A DNA stretch of 64,000 nt from Rickettsiella endosymbiont of Xylota segnis (GCF_964019545.1 NZ_OZ026451.1:987001-1051000), one strand, 5' to 3'; counted from the stretch's first letter, positions 53,724-62,268 are shown. Notes: a model not told the origin generated them from the sequence alone. Numbers and translations: made by a program.

Positions 53724-54179
53724 TTACACCCACCCTTCAATCGCTGCCTTTACAGAACGCATCTGCTTATAGGTATTATGATTTAAAAAAGATTCCATTT
53801 GTACATCTGTAAATTTACATTCTGGGTGAACATCGAACTCTTGGATCCAAGTCATTACTACTGCTTTATCACTGAGAAGTCTCTCATATTCCCATCGAAT
53901 CTTCATATATAGGAAAGGAAATAATGGATCAATGCGTTCAGCAGTAGCAAATCCTTCTGTTTTATTAATCAAGCGTTTGGAGACCCATGTTCTAGAAGGT
54001 CGCTCACCTTCTTCAAAGGTAGTTAAACGAAAGGTTAATGTGTTGTCCTCACGCTCAAGAATTTCCGCCTCTTTATATTCAGTAAACAATTTTGGCCATA
54101 AGTCGATGCGATTACTTAAATCAAACACATGATCAAAATCGCGATAAATCAAAATTCTATTTTCAGTGTATCCTGCCAT
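53724..54179 (-). CDS. SRPBCC-fold polyketide aromatase/cyclase
   Basis: The 151-residue protein is a single START/Bet v1-like domain resembling the aromatase/cyclases of type II polyketide systems (TcmN N-terminal domain, WhiE-type). It has an N-terminal strand with V-F-D-L-S-N-R-I-D-L-W-P and a C-terminal helix. These proteins fold and aromatise the first ring of a nascent poly-beta-ketone held on the ACP. The ATG follows AGGAGG by five bases, a strong ribosome binding site. It is the last gene of the upstream block, after the PF04199 cyclase. Confidence 0.85.
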   Translation of the reverse strand: MAGYTENRILIYRDFDHVFDLSNRIDLWPKLFTEYKEAEILEREDNTLTFRLTTFEEGERPSRTWVSKRLINKTEGFATAERIDPLFPFLYMKIRWEYERLLSDKAVVMTWIQEFDVHPECKFTDVQMESFLNHNTYKQMRSVKAAIEGWV

Positions 54180-54212
54180 TTTTTCCTCCTATTTGATTGG
54201 TTAAGGTATTAC

Positions 54213-55037
54213 TTAATCATTAACTAGAGCAACAGCTCTTACCCAGCTCGCATCAAGGCCTTTAATTTTCAACGGAAAACAGATGACTGTAAAATTTTTA
54301 TCTGGAAGGCTGCCTAAATTAGTTAGTCGTTCAATTTGGATATACTCTTGTTCGCGACCATAAAAATGAGCAGGCCAAAGATGGCTGTTATCTCCAGTTC
54401 TCCAGAAGTCGCTTAGCATCACGAAAAAAGGGCGATCAAATCCATAAGTATCAGTACCAATAACATACACTCCTTGATTAACGAGCCATTCAGTAGCTTC
54501 TCTACTCATACCGGGCGCATGAGTAAAGTACTGTGGTTTACCCCATAATTCATCTGAGCCAGTCCATAATAAAACGATATCATCGGGTTTCAGTATATAT
54601 TCAATTTTTTGTAAGGCGGCTTGGAGGTCAACTACCTTAATATAATCCCCAGGCTTTTTATATCGCAAATCCAAACGCACCCCCGGTCTATAAAAACGCT
54701 CAAGTGATAACTTCTCAACGGTTTTAGCTTGGGGCTGATACTTACTCGGGCCATAATGGAAAGGCGCATCAATATGTGTACCCATATGGGTCGGCATCGT
54801 CACAACATCTAATGATAAAAAAGCATTATCTGGAAAATCAGTATACCGAATACGCTTTTTACCTGATAAATAATAGAACAAATTTTTAAGTCGAAGTTTT
54901 AAGGGTAAGCGCTTATTCCACATAACATTGCGACAAAATTTTTTGGCGCCACTGTAATAATCAAAACGCTTAACTCTTATTTCCATTGGCTCGGACGGCA
55001 AATTTTCAACTAAAACGCTTAAATCAATAATCTTCAT
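54213..55037 (-). CDS. PF04199-family cyclase (OxyN-like)
   Basis: The 274-residue protein belongs to the kynurenine-formamidase-like cyclase family. It has the metal-binding motif H-M-G-T-H-I-D-A-P-F-H near residue 83 and the later G-T-D-T-Y-G-F-D. Family members include the second-ring cyclase of tetracycline pathways as well as hydrolases. Between an SRPBCC aromatase and a cupin in a type II PKS operon, ring closure is the likely role. It overlaps the CMD gene by four bases. Confidence 0.88.
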   Translation of the reverse strand: MKIIDLSVLVENLPSEPMEIRVKRFDYYSGAKKFCRNVMWNKRLPLKLRLKNLFYYLSGKKRIRYTDFPDNAFLSLDVVTMPTHMGTHIDAPFHYGPSKYQPQAKTVEKLSLERFYRPGVRLDLRYKKPGDYIKVVDLQAALQKIEYILKPDDIVLLWTGSDELWGKPQYFTHAPGMSREATEWLVNQGVYVIGTDTYGFDRPFFVMLSDFWRTGDNSHLWPAHFYGREQEYIQIERLTNLGSLPDKNFTVICFPLKIKGLDASWVRAVALVND

Positions 55038-55348
55038 GCAGATTCACTTTTTATTTGCAGTTTTTCAATAGTTTCTAACGCAACGTCAAGCGCTGTGTTA
55101 ACAGCCGATATACCTGATAATGGCAAAGCCAAAGTAATTGCTGAAACGATTTCAGCTTTAATTGCACCAGCCTCAAGAGCCCGTCCAACGTGGGTTACAA
55201 TGCCAAGAGGAGCCTTATTTGCAGTAAGCACACTTAAAATAATCAATTCGCGCTCTCGTGGAGTTAGCGGACAATGCTCACGAATCACTGCTGTCATGTT
55301 AAAAAAAGCTTCAGCGATTGAAGGGGCTTCAGCAATTAAATTTTTCAT
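55034..55348 (-). CDS. carboxymuconolactone-decarboxylase-like small protein
   Basis: The 104-residue helical protein has the CMD/AhpD fold, with L-T-P-R-E-R-E-L-I-I-L-S near residue 28. The AhpD redox cysteines are missing: the C-x-x-C-x-x-x-H region reads K-A-P-L-G-I-V-T-H, so only the His remains. A peroxidase role is therefore unlikely; it may act as a cyclase, decarboxylase or binding protein. It lies between the PF04199 and cupin genes, with good ribosome binding site AGGAG. Confidence 0.8.
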   Translation of the reverse strand: MKNLIAEAPSIAEAFFNMTAVIREHCPLTPRERELIILSVLTANKAPLGIVTHVGRALEAGAIKAEIVSAITLALPLSGISAVNTALDVALETIEKLQIKSESA

Positions 55349-55371
55349 TAATCTTCTCCTATGATAATGAT

Positions 55372-55743
55372 TTAAAGTTCACGATGTCCCATTTCTGGGC
55401 TAGGCGCTAATGGTGATGCGGTGAATACAACTCGGATCTCCTCTTTGCCAGTATTTTTTATTTGATGCGCAACCCCTTTAGGAATATGAACTGCGTCACC
55501 TGGTCCAAAAAAAATCGCTTCATGCTCTGAAAATAAAACTAGACCCTCACCTTGGATAACATAAAATGCTTCATGACTAAAATCATGCAAATGATTACGG
55601 ATTTCACCGTCAACCTCCAGGGTTGAAACTCCCAAAATAAATTGCGAAGATTCAACGGTTTTCGGCGAAATTAATACACGAATTGTTCCTCCACGCTCAG
55701 TAATTAAAGGAACATCGGTTGTTTTTGTCTTTACTGGTTTCAT
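55372..55743 (-). CDS. cupin-domain protein, possible polyketide cyclase
   Basis: The 123-residue protein is a single cupin barrel with the metal-binding pattern H-L-H-D-F-S-H-E-A-F-Y-V near residue 52 and a second motif G-D-A-V-H-I-P-K-G-V-A-H. Cupins of this size (TcmJ, WhiE-ORFII type) assist ring closure in aromatic polyketide clusters. Its ATG overlaps the stop of the AMP-ligase gene upstream, which supports coordinated production. Confidence 0.85.
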   Translation of the reverse strand: MKPVKTKTTDVPLITERGGTIRVLISPKTVESSQFILGVSTLEVDGEIRNHLHDFSHEAFYVIQGEGLVLFSEHEAIFFGPGDAVHIPKGVAHQIKNTGKEEIRVVFTASPLAPSPEMGHREL

Positions 55744-57311
55744 AATTTTTCCTTTTGCAATGATAAATCTTCAGCTAGCCTTTTTCTGTGAATTTTTCCG
55801 GTGACATTACGAGGTAGTTTATTAAGAGCTAAAATTTTTCTGGGAATTTTAAATTTTGGTAGCTGAGAGTTAGCTAATTTAATAATTTCATTGCGCAATT
55901 CACGGGTGAATTTATATCCTTCTTTTAATTGTATATAAGCTACTATTTCAGCAGTATCCTCAATAATCCCTGGCTTAACGATAACAGCAATTTCAACCAA
56001 CAATGGATGCTGCAGAAATACTTGCTCAATTTCAGCAGGAATTAACCACATACCTTTTACTTTAACAAGACTATCTTTTCTCCCAATAAAATAGTAATTT
56101 CCTAACTCGTCACATCGATAAATGTCACCAGTTATCATGGTTTGGCCACGTAAAACTTGTTGTGTTGCTTTTAATTTTTGCCAGTAACCTTGCATAAAAC
56201 CTTCACCACTCACTTCCAATAAACCTGGCTCTCCTGCTGCAACTTCTTTTGCATTATCGTTTACTAATCGAATCTGATAACCAGAAACAGCTCTACCTGT
56301 AGACCCAGCCACCGTATTATTTACTGAATTTGAAATAAATATATGAGTAGATTCTGTTGTACCTATACCTTCACAAATTGAAACACCATAGTGGTCATGC
56401 CACTTTCTCCAAAGAGGGATCGGGAGTTGCTCACCTGCAGAAACACAAAGCCTCAAACTATCAGCTTGTAAAGATAGTATCTCTTTTATAGCGTAAATAC
56501 TTGCATAGGTATGTGGGATACCAAAAAATACAGTTACAGCATGATTATTGATTATATTAATATGCTCAAAAGGAGATGAATTGGGAGAAATTACTACAGA
56601 AGCATGAAAAAATAAGGGGAAGTAAATTGAGGTACCTAATCCATAGCTAAATGACATCGATGGAGCAGAAAAAATAACATCGTCCGGAGCTAGCTTCAAG
56701 ATGTCCCTACCATAATTCTGAATTGCTACAACAGGATTGTAATGCAAGTGAATAACTCCCTTGGGCTGTCCCATGCTCCCAGAGGTATAGACCCAAAAAG
56801 CTTCAGCTTCCCTCGCAACTAAAACAGGCCGTTCAATTAATAACTGCCTTGCAAGCTGTTGGTCAAAACCTGGCTCATCAATTAAAACCCAATACATTTT
56901 ATCGTATATTTCAGATTTAAATTTGGAATGCCACAAATTTCTTGAGACGATAAAATTTGCTCTGCAATCAGACAAAACATACTCAATATCATGATCAGAG
57001 TGCGCTTCATTAATAATAACAGCAATCCCACCAAGCCAAATGATGGCTAAAAAAGCATAAACAAAATTTATGTCATCAGAGAGTAAAATAACTACACGAG
57101 ATTCCTGCTCAACACCTAGATTTTTGAGCAAACAGGAAAATTGTTTAACTCTTTGAATGAGCTCACCATAACTTATATGACTGCCACCAGTAATATATGC
57201 AACTCTATTAAACTCATTCGGCTTAATCGACGAGAATAAATAATCAATTAAATTAAATTGTTCTGGGAGGCTATCGTATACATGATAAAAACATTCCATA
57301 TTAAAAACCAT
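55740..57311 (-). CDS. aryl-acid AMP-ligase (benzoate-CoA-ligase-like), first of two
   Basis: The 523-residue enzyme is an ANL-superfamily adenylate-forming ligase of the benzoate/anthranilate-CoA ligase type. It has the P-loop Y-T-S-G-S-M-G-Q-P-K-G-V-I-H near residue 175, the G-I-G-T-T-E-S motif near 313, and the C-terminal catalytic Lys in V-T-G-K-I-H-R-K-R. It should activate an aromatic acid for transfer to CoA or the ACP. The second ligase at 62258-63793 is a homologue. Two such enzymes also occur in aurachin-type pathways, where anthranilate is activated and then loaded on the carrier. Confidence 0.9.
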   Translation of the reverse strand: MVFNMECFYHVYDSLPEQFNLIDYLFSSIKPNEFNRVAYITGGSHISYGELIQRVKQFSCLLKNLGVEQESRVVILLSDDINFVYAFLAIIWLGGIAVIINEAHSDHDIEYVLSDCRANFIVSRNLWHSKFKSEIYDKMYWVLIDEPGFDQQLARQLLIERPVLVAREAEAFWVYTSGSMGQPKGVIHLHYNPVVAIQNYGRDILKLAPDDVIFSAPSMSFSYGLGTSIYFPLFFHASVVISPNSSPFEHINIINNHAVTVFFGIPHTYASIYAIKEILSLQADSLRLCVSAGEQLPIPLWRKWHDHYGVSICEGIGTTESTHIFISNSVNNTVAGSTGRAVSGYQIRLVNDNAKEVAAGEPGLLEVSGEGFMQGYWQKLKATQQVLRGQTMITGDIYRCDELGNYYFIGRKDSLVKVKGMWLIPAEIEQVFLQHPLLVEIAVIVKPGIIEDTAEIVAYIQLKEGYKFTRELRNEIIKLANSQLPKFKIPRKILALNKLPRNVTGKIHRKRLAEDLSLQKEKL

Positions 57312-57672
57312 TCACTAAAACATAAATGAAATTATCTTTTAAATTCCAAGATAACTCCCAAAAGCAATTTAATTCGGCCACTCTTGCTTCTTGGTTAATT
57401 CTTACCTTGGCAGACCCATCTTTGCCAGGGAAAATTTCGATTTCATTCCAACTTCTTTCACTCATCCCACGCCCAAGTGCTTTACTAACTGCTTCTTTAC
57501 CAGAAAAACAAATAGCTAGAAATAATTTGGAATCACACGAAGCTTTTGCCGCCTTAAATTCATTGACTGTAAATAAATAGCCAAGCACATACTCATCATA
57601 AGACTTTAATATTTTATAAAACCTTGATAAAGATAAGATGTCACAGCCAATAGTTTTTATCGTTTTTCCCAT
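57301..57672 (-). CDS. AcpS-type phosphopantetheinyl transferase, second of two
   Basis: The 123-residue protein has both AcpS signatures: G-C-D-I-L-S-L-S-R-F near residue 8 and F-S-G-K-E-A-V-S-K-A-L-G-R-G near residue 60, with the metal-binding Asp and Glu kept. It should convert the cluster ACP to its active form. I chose the ATG at 57672, since the longer frame starts at a TTG inside the methyltransferase gene. It overlaps the ligase gene downstream by 11 bases. Confidence 0.9.
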   Translation of the reverse strand: MGKTIKTIGCDILSLSRFYKILKSYDEYVLGYLFTVNEFKAAKASCDSKLFLAICFSGKEAVSKALGRGMSERSWNEIEIFPGKDGSAKVRINQEARVAELNCFWELSWNLKDNFIYVLVNGF

Positions 57673-58280
57673 AATGTATACCAACCCAATGGTCGATGTT
57701 GTTTTTCGCTAGAAAAAGATAATACACGTCGTAATTCTTCTAACTTTAAATAGGGATGAAATATATCAATCAATTCATCACTCTTAATGCGCCGCGGTTG
57801 TGGCCCACCTGGAATTTTGTCTGAATAACTACGCAAAACAAATAATCCATTAGGACGCAGTAACCGTGTAATTGTCTTTGCATAAGGCTCACGCTCTTCA
57901 TCGGTCAGGTGGTGGAATACTCCTTGCTCACAGATAACATCAAAGCTTTCGTCAGGAAAATCTGGCTTCGTTGCATCGCCTTGTTGGAAATTAATTTCAA
58001 CACCATAAAATTTGGCCAATTGCTTACTAAGGGAAATAGCACTTTCAGATAAGTCAATAGAAGTGACATCCATGCCACGCACTGCTAAAAATACTGATTC
58101 AGTACCGATGCCACAACCTGCTTCCAAAACTTTCATGCCAGGTGAAATAACGCCCTCCCAAACTAAATTAATGAGTTCAGGCGATGCAGTGCCAGCAACC
58201 CAAGGATGACCAGCGGGTTTTTTCGTTGAATAAATTGTTTCATAAAAATCACGTGCATTACATGGTTTGATATTTTCCAT
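57657..58280 (-). CDS. class I SAM-dependent methyltransferase
   Basis: The 207-residue enzyme has the Rossmann methyltransferase fold with motif I V-L-E-A-G-C-G-I-G-T-E near residue 50, motif II S-I-D-L-S-E, and F-D-V-I-C-E-Q-G-V-F-H-H. The substrate atom (O, N or C) cannot be told. The ATG at 58280 follows GGAG by six bases; an upstream in-frame ATG at 58310 lies inside the ACP gene. Its placement next to the ACP suggests it tailors the polyketide. Confidence 0.88.
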   Translation of the reverse strand: MENIKPCNARDFYETIYSTKKPAGHPWVAGTASPELINLVWEGVISPGMKVLEAGCGIGTESVFLAVRGMDVTSIDLSESAISLSKQLAKFYGVEINFQQGDATKPDFPDESFDVICEQGVFHHLTDEEREPYAKTITRLLRPNGLFVLRSYSDKIPGGPQPRRIKSDELIDIFHPYLKLEELRRVLSFSSEKQHRPLGWYTLWEKR

Positions 58281-58296
58281 ATTTATCTCCAATTGT

Positions 58297-58536
58297 TTAT
58301 GAGTTTTCATTTTTAGAAAGCATTAATTCTACGGTTTTACAGATATCTCCAAGCGAAATATCTTCCTTAGAGAAAACGTAGTCAATCCCATATTTTTTTT
58401 TTAGCTCCAGCGAAATAACAACGTTTTCGGTTGAATCAAGCTCCAAATCTTTTTCGACCAAGGCATTTTCAGTAACTATTTCAGGCTCCAAACCAAGTTT
58501 ATTTACTAACGCATCTTTAATAGTTTCAAATACCAT
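58297..58536 (-). CDS. acyl carrier protein of the type II PKS
   Basis: The 79-residue protein is a carrier domain: four helices and the phosphopantetheine attachment serine (Ser35) in L-E-L-D-S-T-E-N. The usual motif is D-S-L, and the change to D-S-T is unusual but compatible. It carries the starter and growing chain between the ketosynthase pair and the cyclases. It lies 25 bases downstream of the chain-length factor, the classic type II PKS order of KS-alpha, KS-beta, ACP. Confidence 0.92.
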   Translation of the reverse strand: MVFETIKDALVNKLGLEPEIVTENALVEKDLELDSTENVVISLELKKKYGIDYVFSKEDISLGDICKTVELMLSKNENS

Positions 58537-58560
58537 AAATTCTATTTCCCTTTTAAATAA

Positions 58561-59772
58561 CTAATTTGATATTACCGACATCGATACGTTACTTCCTTCT
58601 CTCGCGCGAGAACTAAATAGCATATTGCTAAACGATCCTGATACTGGTTGGCTTTGGATATTAAGGTCAAGCCCATCATCGAGAAATTCAGTGTTGATAG
58701 TCGGGGGCAAAACTTGATTTTTTGCAGCAAGTAAACCCACAGCAATATCGGTAGCTGTGCTGGCTCCATAAAGGTGTCCATAACTTGCTTTGGGACATGC
58801 GATGTGTACTTTTAGATTAGATCTAAAAACTTCTTGAATCGCCTCTGCTTCAACCAAATCAGAAGCCAATGTGCCGGCAGCCTCAGGATAAATCACATCA
58901 ATGTCATCTACCGAAAGATTTGCATTAGCCAAGGCTCTAACTTGTGAATATTGGTAATTTTTATTGTTCACACCATCAGCATCAGTTGTCATCGAGCCAA
59001 GATAAAGTTTACCGTATATATTTGCGCCACGTGATTCGGCATCTTCTAGCTTTTCCAAAATAAGAACAGTACTACCCTCGCCAAGCACTGTACCACTACG
59101 CAACTTGTCAAATGGACGGTAAACATTTAGATTTTGAGTAGAACTCGCAAGAACTCCTGTTTCGTAATAACAAATTATACCAAATGGTGTAAGAGGTGCT
59201 TCTGTTCCACCCGCTAAGATCAAATCACATTCTCCTTCCAAGATGGCCCTCACAGCAAAATATAGTGCTGAAGCACCACTGGCACGATCACAAATAAAAC
59301 TTTTGCACATGCCTTTGATTCCATAAGTAATACTAACGTACCCTTGTGGAGAAGTTGGAAACCAAGCAGTTGCTTGCCAAGGATTCACGAATGGAGCACC
59401 GTCTCGATAAAGTTCAAAAAGACCACGTTCACAGATATCCCAACCACCTGCATTATTACCAAACCAAACGCCGACGCGATAAGGGTCATATTCCTGAAGA
59501 TCAATGTCAGCATCATCTAGAGCCAGCTTCGATGCAGCTACTGCATAATGAGCAAACCGATCCATTTTTACTGCCAAACGACTAGGGAGAAAATCTTTAG
59601 GATTAAACCCATCGATTTGCCCGGCCACTTGAACTGGTAAGTGCTTGGGATCGAAGCGGGTAATAATCTGCACCGCATTTTTCCCCGCAATAAGATTATC
59701 CCAAAATTTTTTCTTACCAATCCCCAAAGGATTAACAAGACCAATTCCAGTTATCGCGACGCATTTACTCAT
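58561..59772 (-). CDS. ketosynthase beta / chain-length factor of the type II PKS
   Basis: The 403-residue protein has the thiolase-like ketosynthase fold but not the catalytic triad. Where KS-alpha has Cys172 in T-G-C-T-A-G, this protein has Arg163 in C-D-R-A-S-G. The first catalytic His is replaced by Glu in Y-P-E-A-A-G-T. The second (S-Y-G-H-L-Y-G-A) is kept. Chain-length factors usually carry Gln at the Cys position, so Arg is unusual. It overlaps the KS-alpha stop by four bases (ATGA), the translational coupling typical of these heterodimers. Confidence 0.93.
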   Translation of the reverse strand: MSKCVAITGIGLVNPLGIGKKKFWDNLIAGKNAVQIITRFDPKHLPVQVAGQIDGFNPKDFLPSRLAVKMDRFAHYAVAASKLALDDADIDLQEYDPYRVGVWFGNNAGGWDICERGLFELYRDGAPFVNPWQATAWFPTSPQGYVSITYGIKGMCKSFICDRASGASALYFAVRAILEGECDLILAGGTEAPLTPFGIICYYETGVLASSTQNLNVYRPFDKLRSGTVLGEGSTVLILEKLEDAESRGANIYGKLYLGSMTTDADGVNNKNYQYSQVRALANANLSVDDIDVIYPEAAGTLASDLVEAEAIQEVFRSNLKVHIACPKASYGHLYGASTATDIAVGLLAAKNQVLPPTINTEFLDDGLDLNIQSQPVSGSFSNMLFSSRAREGSNVSMSVISN

Positions 59773-61046
59773 AGCGCAGTCTCATCATACTTTGCAAAAA
59801 TAGCTGTAGAATGTATTCCGCCAAAACCACTGGCAGTTACCATCCCATATCTAACTTTATGATACCTTGCTTTATTTGACACATAATCGAGATCACAATC
59901 ATTGTCAGGAAACTCATAGTTAATTGTTGGGTGAATGACTGAGCGACGAATCGAACCTAATACACTTATAACTCCCATCAAACTCGCAGACGATAGTGAG
60001 TGACCTATCATTGATTTGGTAGAACTTATAGGAATATTTTTTGCATGCTCTTTAAACACAACTTTATATGCTGACGTTTCAAAAAGATCGTTTTGCGGCG
60101 TTGAGCTACCATGTGCATTTATATAATCAATTTCTTTCGGGGCTAAACCAGCTTTGTCCAATGAAAGCTGAACTACCGTTGCCATCGGTACACCATCAGC
60201 TGGCAAATCAGTCATGTGATGGGAGTTGCTTACACTAGCAAAGGATTTTACCTCAGCATAAATATGAGCCCCTCTTGCCAAAGCATGCTCTAATTCTTCG
60301 AGCACAACAACAGCAGCACCTTCAGAAATAACAAATCCTGATCGTTTTGCATCAAAAGGACGGGAGGCTTTATGTGGCTCACATTCTGTAGTCGACATAG
60401 CGTTAATAACGTCCAAAGTCGCATAGGTAAGATTTGTTAGAGGGGCTTCCGAAGCACCTGCTAACATAACATCTATCTCGTTGGAACGAATAAGATGATA
60501 AGCCATACCTAAGGCGTCAACTCCAGCTGTACAACCGGTTGAAACGGAAGTACATGGACCACTAAAATTAAACTTTTTTGCTAACAACATGGCAGGATAA
60601 TTAAACATGCCAGAGTTATAAAAACGACTACCTACAGATTTATGCTGAATATGTGTTTTCCCGGACTCAGTCAAATCTTCAAAAATATTAACAATAGTTG
60701 GTGTTCCACCAATAGCGGAGGAGAAAATGATACCCATACGTTCTCCATAGTCATCAGAAACATCTGCAAGACATGAATCAATGATTGCTTGCTCACCCGC
60801 AGCAACACCATATTGAACAAATGGATCAAGATCCGATAAGCCTTCATAATGGTCTAAATTAACATGCGATTTAAGATCAAAATCTTTTATCTTACATAAA
60901 ACAGAACTCTTCAAACCAATTTCTAGCATCCTAGGGTCACTGATAATATATGAAGTTCCTTTAGCACAGTTATCCCAAAATTCTTCTTTTCCTTGACCAT
61001 TAGGAGCAATTATCCCAATCCCTGTGATAACAACACGTCTTTTCAT
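59769..61046 (-). CDS. ketosynthase alpha of the type II PKS
   Basis: KS-alpha condenses malonyl-ACP units with the growing chain. The 425-residue enzyme has the full catalytic set: Cys172 in S-V-S-T-G-C-T-A-G, His312 in I-N-A-H-G-S-S-T-P-Q-N-D and His349 in S-M-I-G-H-S. It pairs with the downstream chain-length factor. I chose the ATG at 61046 (M-K-R-R-V-V-I-T-G); the frame extends to a TTG at 61067. No acyltransferase is encoded here, so malonyl loading probably uses the FabD of fatty acid synthesis. Confidence 0.94.
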   Translation of the reverse strand: MKRRVVITGIGIIAPNGQGKEEFWDNCAKGTSYIISDPRMLEIGLKSSVLCKIKDFDLKSHVNLDHYEGLSDLDPFVQYGVAAGEQAIIDSCLADVSDDYGERMGIIFSSAIGGTPTIVNIFEDLTESGKTHIQHKSVGSRFYNSGMFNYPAMLLAKKFNFSGPCTSVSTGCTAGVDALGMAYHLIRSNEIDVMLAGASEAPLTNLTYATLDVINAMSTTECEPHKASRPFDAKRSGFVISEGAAVVVLEELEHALARGAHIYAEVKSFASVSNSHHMTDLPADGVPMATVVQLSLDKAGLAPKEIDYINAHGSSTPQNDLFETSAYKVVFKEHAKNIPISSTKSMIGHSLSSASLMGVISVLGSIRRSVIHPTINYEFPDNDCDLDYVSNKARYHKVRYGMVTASGFGGIHSTAIFAKYDETAL

Positions 61047-61070
61047 AGCATATTTCTTGGTACCCAAAAG

Positions 61071-61475
61071 TTAATGTCCACGCTTTTTCTCCTTTTTCTT
61101 TTGCTGTTTAAGTTCAAAACGTTCCTGCTTAATCGCTTCTTTTAATTTACTGTTAAAAGATCGTCTTTCTTTTTTGTTTTTTTCTATTTCCAAACGTAGT
61201 GCATCCTGTGCTTTTGAAACAATATTTTTTTTAGAAATTTCCTTTTTCACTTCACGTTGTAAGCGCTTTGGATTAATTTTCCTTTTAACAATTTCATCTT
61301 CTTGAGGATTTGAAAATTTAAGCTGATCCATTTTATTTATAACAAATTCAAATACCTCAAAATCACGTGGTTCAGCACCAAATACAATTCTTGCTACGGA
61401 GTATTTCCCATCCTGTTCTTTCTCAAATATTCCCACCCAAAAAGGGGATTCAAAGAGAACTGTAAGCTTTATCAC
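61071..61475 (-). CDS. YjdF-family protein (DUF2992)
   Basis: The 134-residue product begins V-L-F-E-S-P-F-W-V-G-I-F-E and continues V-A-R-I-V-F-G-A-E-P-R-D, the signature of YjdF/DUF2992 proteins, and ends in a long Lys- and Glu-rich helix. The biochemical role of the family is unknown. In Firmicutes yjdF is preceded by a riboswitch that binds azaaromatic compounds. No such leader is visible here: the gene is 10 bases after the PaaA-like gene and starts with GTG. Its place in the PKS operon suggests protection from, or handling of, a nitrogen-containing aromatic product. Confidence 0.88.
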   Translation of the reverse strand: MIKLTVLFESPFWVGIFEKEQDGKYSVARIVFGAEPRDFEVFEFVINKMDQLKFSNPQEDEIVKRKINPKRLQREVKKEISKKNIVSKAQDALRLEIEKNKKERRSFNSKLKEAIKQERFELKQQKKKEKKRGH

Positions 61476-61485
61476 AAATATAGCT

Positions 61486-62268
61486 TTATGTAAGTACAGA
61501 CAGTTGAAAAGGGTATTTATTAGCTAATTCATAATCAATAATATTACGTAAACCAAGTTCATCCATGACACACAAAACCTCCTTAATAAAAGCACAGCGT
61601 AGCTCATCATTAGATTGTCGCTTAATCCCATAAAAATTAAGCAGCTCTTGAGATTTAACATTAGGCGGACCAAAAAAATTTAAAGCATGCACATACCATT
61701 GCCGAATTTTTCGTATTAATTCTTCATCAATATTATGTTTTTCGATATAATGTTTAAGCTGTTTAAAACCAAATGCTTTATGCATTTGTTCATCAATATA
61801 TATTTTTTCACAAGCGTCAGCCCAAGGCTTGAAGGAACTATTAGAAAAGTTTCCTACCATATGAGAGCCGGCCCGATCTAGAAACATATTATTTAGAACA
61901 ATATCAATCCAATCGTTTTCATTATTGCCCACAGCAAGAATACCATCCAATGACTCAGTACTTTTACCGCTTGAGTTTTTTGATTTAGCTAACTCAAGAG
62001 CTTCTGATTCGTTGACACCGATCTTTTCCAAAATCTTATAAAGCATATGTGCGTGATTTGCTTCATCATAAACAACACGCGCAAAACTTTTACGCGTTAT
62101 CGGATCAGGCGCTAAACGTAATTGCGCACCCATTTCACAAGCACCACAACGCTCAGCAAAAGCTTGAATAGCGAGAATGCGTTTTACATATTTCTTATAG
62201 TCTTCTGGACAATCATCAAATTGATTGTGATCAATTGATTTAGGCAAAAAAGTAAACTTAATCAACAT
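61486..62268 (-). CDS. PaaA-like ferritin-fold di-iron oxygenase
   Basis: The 260-residue helical protein resembles PaaA and related aryl-CoA epoxidases. Two E-x-x-H elements, D-E-A-N-H-A near residue 65 and D-E-Q-M-H-K-A near residue 160, plus an acidic residue in F-L-D-R-A-G, can bind the di-iron centre. PaaA works with PaaBCDE; none of these are encoded here, so the electron donor must come from elsewhere. It overlaps the aryl AMP-ligase by 11 bases, and that enzyme could supply its aryl-CoA substrate. Ring oxidation of a benzoyl-type CoA is the best guess. Confidence 0.85.
   Translation of the reverse strand: MLIKFTFLPKSIDHNQFDDCPEDYKKYVKRILAIQAFAERCGACEMGAQLRLAPDPITRKSFARVVYDEANHAHMLYKILEKIGVNESEALELAKSKNSSGKSTESLDGILAVGNNENDWIDIVLNNMFLDRAGSHMVGNFSNSSFKPWADACEKIYIDEQMHKAFGFKQLKHYIEKHNIDEELIRKIRQWYVHALNFFGPPNVKSQELLNFYGIKRQSNDELRCAFIKEVLCVMDELGLRNIIDYELANKYPFQLSVLT

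Noticed and set aside
61476..61485. yjdF-type riboswitch before the YjdF gene
   Set aside because: Only 10 bases separate the gene from its upstream neighbour, so there is no room for the known aptamer.
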